In this document: one piece after another, positions 60,161 through 64,000 of the stretch | How positions within the stretch are numbered: the first letter of the stretch is position 1 | Layout: each line of letters begins with the position of its first letter | Source of the DNA: Persicobacter psychrovividus | GTDB taxonomy: Bacteria > Bacteroidota > Bacteroidia > Cytophagales > Cyclobacteriaceae | Length of the DNA stretch: 64,000 nt | Direction of reading: 5' to 3' | Assembly: GCF_036492425.1 (NCBI RefSeq) | Contig: NZ_AP025292.1 | Coordinates: 248,001-312,000 of the forward strand | The notes under the pieces: generated by a model | Databases searched by the model: none | What the model was told of the DNA's origin: nothing | Seen by the model: only the letters and a program-made list of their open reading frames with translations | Made by a program: the position numbers and the translations under genes

Positions 60161-60763
60161 TTATTTTGCGCCCACAACAACCTTCGCGAAGCGAATGACC
60201 TTGTCGTTAAGCTTATATCCTTTACCAACTACGTCGAAAACCTTGCCTTTTAGCTCCTCTTCGGGAACAGGAATTTCCGTAATCGCATCATGAATGTCCG
60301 TATCGAAGGCGTCGCCCTTCTCCGTTTCAATGGGAGTCAGTCCGAACTTTTCCAAGATTGATTTCAAATTTTTAGAGATCAATACTGCACCTTCATGAAC
60401 AGATTTGGCATCCATTTCTTCGTTGAAATTGTCGTTTGCACGATCAAAGTTATCAACAACAGACAACAGCTCACCGATCAATTTTTCGTTGGCATTTTGT
60501 ACCAAGTCCAATTTTTCTTTTGCCGTACGGCGGCGGAAGTTGTCAAATTCAGAATACAGACGCAAATACTTGTCTTTTTGCTCCTGAACCTCGGCCTTTA
60601 AAGCATCGACTTCAGCAACTTCTTCTTGTACTTCCTCTTGAGGTGCTTCAGTGTTTTCCTCTTGAGTGGTTTCGTTTTCCGCTACAGGTTGCTCTACTTG
60701 CTCCTTTGTAGTTTCTTCGCCCTGTACGTTTTTTTCCTCTTCGTTTACAGTATTTTCTGCCAT
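60161..60763 (-). CDS. grpE: Nucleotide exchange factor GrpE
   Basis: GrpE exchanges nucleotide on DnaK. The 200 residues begin with a long acidic, low-complexity segment rich in Glu (about 1-55, for example EEEKNVQGEETTKEQVEQP), then a coiled coil (about 50-100: LRLYSEFDNFRRRTAKEK), and the beta domain at the C-terminus (VFDVVGKGYKLNDKVIRFAKVVV). The extended acidic tail is common in Bacteroidota GrpE. It precedes dnaJ on the same strand. No HrcA/CIRCE-type repeat was seen upstream. Confidence 0.95.
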   Translation of the reverse strand: MAENTVNEEEKNVQGEETTKEQVEQPVAENETTQEENTEAPQEEVQEEVAEVDALKAEVQEQKDKYLRLYSEFDNFRRRTAKEKLDLVQNANEKLIGELLSVVDNFDRANDNFNEEMDAKSVHEGAVLISKNLKSILEKFGLTPIETEKGDAFDTDIHDAITEIPVPEEELKGKVFDVVGKGYKLNDKVIRFAKVVVGAK

Positions 60764-60873
60764 TACTAAAAAATGGTTAAATTATCTACATGAATTCTTA
60801 TCTCAATTAATTTGCCAATTGGAGAAATATGTCAAATTGTCTAAAATGACTGACATAAATCTGCCAAAATGAG

Positions 60874-61881
60874 CTATTTGTCATCTTCAGGAGCATTCAG
60901 CCCTTGCCAGATAGCATCTTTTAATTGATCTAAGTTAGTTTGTGTAATTGATGAAATAAAGAGTGTTTTTACTCCTTCAGGAAGATCTTCTTTGAATTCC
61001 TCCATCATTTCCTCATCCAGCATATCGGTTTTGGTGATGGCCAGAATGTGGTGTTTATCCAGCAGTTCTGGGTTGTACTGCTCAAGTTCACCACGCAATA
61101 CGCGGTACTCTTCTTGCACATCCTCGGTATCTGCAGGAATCATGAACAACAGCATGGAGTTACGCTCAATATGGCGTAAAAATCGCAAGCCAAGCCCTTT
61201 TCCTTCTGCCGCTCCTTCGATAATTCCAGGAATATCGGCCATTACAAATGAGCGGTTGTCGTAATAAGAAACCACCCCAAGGTTAGGCACCAAAGTGGTA
61301 AATGGGTAGTCTGCAATCTCAGGGCGCGCGGCTGAAATACTGGAAAGAAGGGTGGATTTTCCGGCATTTGGGAAGCCTACAAGGCCCACATCAGCCAAAA
61401 GTTTCAGCTCCAAAACCAGCCACTCTTCCATTCCTGGTTCGCCAGGCTGTGCAAAGCGTGGAGTTTGATTTACTGCCGTTTTGAAATTCTCGTTGCCGAG
61501 GCCACCTCGCCCACCGGGGGTAATGATGATTTCCTCATCATGTTCGGTGATTTCTGCACGGATTTCATTGGTTTCAGCATCACGGATGATCGTCCCCAAT
61601 GGTACTTCGATGATTTCATCTTTTCCCTGAGCTCCACTAGAACGCATGCCTCCGCCAGATTCTCCAACTCCAGCGATAATGTGCTTGCGGTAACGCAAAT
61701 GCAGCAATGTCCATAATTGGGAGTTTCCCCGAACGATAACGTGACCACCACGGCCACCATTACCACCATCTGGTCCCCCGCGGGGAACGTGTTTTTCTCT
61801 ACGGAAACTTATTGCACCGGAACCGCCTTTGCCGGAACGGGAGCATAATCGAACGTGATCGATAAAGTTTGAAGCTGACAT
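60874..61881 (-). CDS. obg: GTPase Obg (CgtA)
   Basis: Obg is an essential GTPase linked to large-subunit ribosome assembly and stress response. The 335 residues hold the glycine-rich Obg fold (SGKGGSGAISFRREKHVPRG and GGDGGRG-like loops, about 15-60) and a G domain with GFPNAGKST (G1, about 163-171), the G3 DIPGIIEGAAEGKGLG, G4 TKTD and SSI (G5). The C-terminal OCT domain of some Obg proteins is absent, as usual in Bacteroidota. It lies 110 bp from grpE on the same strand. Confidence 0.96.
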   Translation of the reverse strand: MSASNFIDHVRLCSRSGKGGSGAISFRREKHVPRGGPDGGNGGRGGHVIVRGNSQLWTLLHLRYRKHIIAGVGESGGGMRSSGAQGKDEIIEVPLGTIIRDAETNEIRAEITEHDEEIIITPGGRGGLGNENFKTAVNQTPRFAQPGEPGMEEWLVLELKLLADVGLVGFPNAGKSTLLSSISAARPEIADYPFTTLVPNLGVVSYYDNRSFVMADIPGIIEGAAEGKGLGLRFLRHIERNSMLLFMIPADTEDVQEEYRVLRGELEQYNPELLDKHHILAITKTDMLDEEMMEEFKEDLPEGVKTLFISSITQTNLDQLKDAIWQGLNAPEDDK

Positions 61882-62048
61882 ATATGTATAACTAAGTGCT
61901 TTTTCTTGATTTGATACGCTCAGCCGTTGCAGAACGCATAATTAACCCGCAAGTTACCAAAATTTCGGTGATCTTCCCTGTTTGGTCACCTGCTTTGTTG
62001 CTAACTATTTTAAGGGTAATGTTTTATCAGAATCAAAAACTGTTCCGC

Positions 62049-62085
62049 AAAAAAAAACAGCCCTATCCACTAAGGAAAGGGCTGT
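62049..62085 (-). terminator. Terminator of adk
   Basis: CAGCCCT pairs with AGGGCTG, with extra CC/GG pairs, and nine T follow on the reverse strand. It separates adk from obg. Confidence 0.85.
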
Positions 62086-62115
62086 AAAGTCAGCAATGTT
62101 TATTTCTGACGGAAA

Positions 62116-62691
62116 TTATTGAAGTTTTTCAACCGCTTCGCAGATGTTGCCAAAGATAGACTCAATAGAGCCAACACCATTGATGCTTGCCAATTTGCCT
62201 TGCTTGTTGTAATACTCGGCAACGGGCAAAGTCTCCGCTTTATATACACTGATGCGATTGTTAATTTTATCAATGCTTTGATCATCCGCGCGTCCTGAAG
62301 ATTTACCACGCTCCAAAATGCGGTTTCTCAATTCTTGATCTTCTACCTCCAAGGCGATCATCCCGCTGATAGGCGTGTTTTTGCCATTCATCAGCGTATC
62401 CAATGCTTCTGCCTGTGCCACAGTACGCGGGAAGCCATCAAAGATGATTCCTTTAGCGTCCGTTACCTCTTTCAGGCGATCATCAACCATATCAATCACT
62501 ACTTTATCAGGAACAAGGTTACCGTTGTCCATGTAGCTTTTGGCCAATTTGCCCAGTTCAGTTCCTTCGCCTAAGTGTTTGCGGAAAAGGTCTCCTGTAG
62601 AGATGTGTAACAAACCATATTTTTCAATCATTAACTCTGACTGAGTTCCTTTACCTGCACCAGGAGGGCCGAACAGAACGATATTAAGCAT
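62116..62691 (-). CDS. adk: Adenylate kinase
   Basis: Adk interconverts ATP, ADP and AMP. The 191 residues are the short type, without a long LID zinc domain: P-loop FGPPGAGKGTQSE (about 6-18), AMP-binding STGDLFRKHLGEGTELG, the FDGFPRTVAQAEAL block (about 80-93) with the catalytic Arg, and the compact LID RGKSSGRADDQSIDKINNR. hpt lies 87 bp upstream on the same strand, which groups two nucleotide-pool genes. Confidence 0.96.
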   Translation of the reverse strand: MLNIVLFGPPGAGKGTQSELMIEKYGLLHISTGDLFRKHLGEGTELGKLAKSYMDNGNLVPDKVVIDMVDDRLKEVTDAKGIIFDGFPRTVAQAEALDTLMNGKNTPISGMIALEVEDQELRNRILERGKSSGRADDQSIDKINNRISVYKAETLPVAEYYNKQGKLASINGVGSIESIFGNICEAVEKLQ

Positions 62692-62778
62692 AAGTGTAAA
62701 AATTTAAATTATGAAATTGTTATTTCGGTATGAAGTTAAAAATCTCTCGGAGATTAACTCCTTAAAAAAATGAATTTT

Positions 62779-63306
62779 TTATTCCGCAAGCTGATAAATA
62801 GCTGGGAGGTTACGTCCCAGGCCATCGTAATCCAGACCATATCCAACCACAAATTTGTTGGGGATCTCGAATGCGGCATATTTTACAGGAATATCTTTTT
62901 TGTAAGCTTCAGGCTTATAAAGCAGCGTGGCGATCTCAGCAGATTTCACTCCTTTGTCATTCAAAAGGTTCATGATATGCTCCAAGGTGTTGCCAGTGTC
63001 TACGATATCTTCGATGATCACTACATCTTCTCCTTTAAGAGAACCTTGCAAACCCACCAATTCTTTAATAGAACCTGTAGAGTTCATGCTCTCGTAAGAG
63101 GCCAGCTTAATAAATGATATTGTAGATTCTAAATTTGTTTGACGATACAAGTCGGCAGCAAACATGAAAGACCCGTTCAGTACTGCCAAGAAAATAGGCT
63201 TTCTGCCCTCGTAGTCCTTATTGATTTGTTGCGCTAATTTCTCGATGCCTTGAGCCAATTGCTCCTCATCTATAAACATCTTGAATGCCTTGTCTTTTAC
63301 AATCAT
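62779..63306 (-). CDS. hpt: Hypoxanthine phosphoribosyltransferase
   Basis: Hpt salvages hypoxanthine (and guanine) to IMP/GMP with PRPP. The start at 63304-63306 gives a 175-residue protein of normal size; a longer frame would overlap the leader hairpin. The PRPP loop is VVIIEDIVDTGNTLEHIMNL (about 92-111), the substrate pocket ends in VVGYGLDYDGLGRNLPAIY, and the flexible loop SYESMNSTGSI is present. Leader and hairpin are described separately. It is divergent from upp. Confidence 0.94.
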   Translation of the reverse strand: MIVKDKAFKMFIDEEQLAQGIEKLAQQINKDYEGRKPIFLAVLNGSFMFAADLYRQTNLESTISFIKLASYESMNSTGSIKELVGLQGSLKGEDVVIIEDIVDTGNTLEHIMNLLNDKGVKSAEIATLLYKPEAYKKDIPVKYAAFEIPNKFVVGYGLDYDGLGRNLPAIYQLAE

Positions 63307-63334
63307 CACCTTGAAATTTTTATAAAATAAAAAA

Positions 63335-63355
63335 GCCCTTAATGAGCTTAAGGGC
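63335..63355 (-). promoter_or_regulatory. Terminator-like hairpin in the hpt leader
   Basis: GCCCTTAA pairs with TTAAGGGC over a 5-base loop, followed by six T on the reverse strand, 29 bp before the hpt start. The -7 box at 63359 puts the likely transcription start at or beside this hairpin, so it could act as a 5' hairpin or an attenuator. Confidence 0.45.
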
Positions 63356-63358
63356 AAG

Positions 63359-63366
63359 CAAATATA
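63359..63366 (-). promoter_or_regulatory. -7 element of hpt
   Basis: TATATTTG on the reverse strand, 53 bp before the hpt ATG; no clear -33 TTTG. Confidence 0.5.
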
Positions 63367-63650
63367 ATAGCTTCATTTCAGTATTGAAACCCTGCACCGA
63401 TAAAAAGCTGTTTTTTTTGATAAAGTGAATCATTGCTTGATCTATCCTTTAGGCTTGTTATTCAATCATTAAGATGCTTTTGTTTGCTGATATATATCAT
63501 GTTATTCAGTTGAATTTTTATTTTTGAGCAGTGAATTGATATAATTAACAGGAATTTTAATAATTATTACAGATTTTGTGAATGATTCTGATTCTTAAAA
63601 TCTTTCAATTTATGATTAGAAACAGCTGAGTGTAAATCAAGTTAAATAGC

Positions 63651-63658
63651 TATATTTG
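63651..63658 (+). promoter_or_regulatory. -7 element of upp
   Basis: TATATTTG lies 35 bp before the upp start, giving a leader of about 28 nt. A -33 TTTG is weak. Confidence 0.55.
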
Positions 63659-63692
63659 CAAAGGATTTAATGATAAAATAAATACGCTTGTT

Positions 63693-64000
63693 TTGAAGAT
63701 TTTTAGATTAAATAGTGAATCGTCGGTTGCCAACCATTTTCTGGCAGAGATGCGTGATGAAAATATTCAGAAGGATACCATGCGCTTCCGCAGAAATATT
63801 GAACGCCTTGGGGAATTGATGGCCTATGAGGTTTCCAAAGACCTGCCGTATGTTACCAAGACGGTCAAAACACCATTGGGTGAGAGCGAGATACCGATGC
63901 TGGAAAAGCAGCCTATCCTAATGACCGTGCTTCGTGCAGGCCTGCCGTTTTACAATGGTTTTATGAATATCCTCGACCAGGCCTCGAGTGGTTTTATTGG
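63693..64000 (+). CDS. upp: Uracil phosphoribosyltransferase, N-terminal part cut by the window edge
   Basis: The frame continues past the window end. It reads (M)KIFRLNSESSVANHFLAEM, then RDENIQKDTMRFRRNIERLG, ELMAYEVSKDLPYVTKTVKT and PILMTVLRAGLPFYNGFM, the N-terminal half of Upp, which converts uracil and PRPP to UMP. The RAGLPFYNG segment is in the conserved PRTase core. No ATG fits before the family start; TTG at 63693-63695 is taken as the start because the homologous N-terminus begins there. It is divergent from hpt. Confidence 0.88.
   Translation, partial: MKIFRLNSESSVANHFLAEMRDENIQKDTMRFRRNIERLGELMAYEVSKDLPYVTKTVKTPLGESEIPMLEKQPILMTVLRAGLPFYNGFMNILDQASSGFI

Larger units (their letters stand above)
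63307..63692. other. 386-bp divergent gap between hpt and upp
   Basis: The gap holds a hairpin in the hpt leader (63335-63355), a minus-strand -7 box (63359-63366) and, near the right end, the upp -7 box (63651-63658). The central 280 bp are A/T-rich with no gene I can support. Confidence 0.5.

Noticed and set aside
63307-63357. Longer N-terminus for hpt
   Set aside because: The extra 17 codons run through the hairpin and T-run of the leader and are absent from the family.
1-64000. CRISPR arrays, rRNA, prophage or defence cluster
   Set aside because: No regularly spaced repeats, ribosomal RNA signatures, phage structural genes or known defence proteins were seen in the reading; the single mobile element is the insertion sequence at 57138-58828.

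Overview
The window is a 64 kb stretch of a Bacteroidota chromosome, most likely from the order Cytophagales. The basis is the gene content: sprA (type IX secretion), two LruC-domain lipoproteins, DUF4292 and DUF4837 lipoproteins, an epimerase-type threonine dehydrogenase and degenerate EnvC beside tatA. Several genes also carry the Bacteroidota promoter signature (-33 TTTG and -7 TAnnTTTG), and strong Shine-Dalgarno sequences are largely absent. Genus cannot be fixed from the sequence alone. Most of the window is housekeeping DNA in short operons closed by clear hairpin terminators. The only mobile element seen is one complete insertion sequence.

Layout. 1-2.7 kb (minus strand): start of an aspartokinase, ribH, a membrane-anchored TPR protein, pdhA. 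2.8-4.2 kb: recF (plus) and two tandem tRNA-Arg(UCU) genes (minus). 4.3-9.8 kb: an acyl-CoA synthetase, yicC, two tandem TonB-family proteins, a VanZ-like protein and gcvH. 10-17.8 kb: the giant sprA gene behind ruvA. 18-22.4 kb: yjbQ, a helix-hairpin-helix protein, riboflavin synthase ribE, an unrecognised protein with kinase-like motifs, and a GT-B glycosyltransferase. 22.4-25.4 kb: a two-component pair (NtrY-like kinase and sigma-54 activator) preceded by three helically phased TGT...ACA dyads. 25.4-28 kb: kbl and a small conserved protein, divergent from an epimerase-type threonine dehydrogenase. 28-32.3 kb: two tandem LruC lipoproteins. 32.5-35.2 kb: isocitrate dehydrogenase and an enoyl-CoA hydratase. 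35.2-42.6 kb (plus strand): a cell-envelope operon of flippase, dut, sugar nucleotidyltransferase, large TPR protein, DUF4292 lipoprotein, EnvC-like activator and tatA. 42.7-50 kb: an MltD-like transglycosylase with a long leader, DUF4837 lipoprotein, maeB, nadB. 50-56.8 kb: a zinc-ribbon protein, rlpA, a cysteine-rich CWC protein, a CoA-disulfide-reductase/rhodanese fusion, a serine hydrolase and a NatAB-type ABC exporter. 57.1-58.8 kb: a complete insertion sequence with a 6-bp target duplication. 58.9-64 kb: dnaJ, grpE, obg, adk and hpt (minus), and the start of upp (plus).

Working together. Threonine catabolism is complete here: threonine dehydrogenase makes 2-amino-3-ketobutyrate and Kbl cleaves it to glycine and acetyl-CoA, while GcvH serves the glycine cleavage system. 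ribH and ribE are the last two steps of riboflavin synthesis. MltD, RlpA, the EnvC-like activator and TatA are peptidoglycan-remodelling and export functions. grpE-dnaJ are the co-chaperones of DnaK. hpt and upp are divergent salvage phosphoribosyltransferases, and adk lies next to hpt. No CRISPR array, rRNA gene, prophage or recognisable defence island was found. The parts with least explanation are the kinase-like protein, the dyad array before the two-component system, the structured MltD leader, the possible small RNA near 0.8 kb and the LruC pair.
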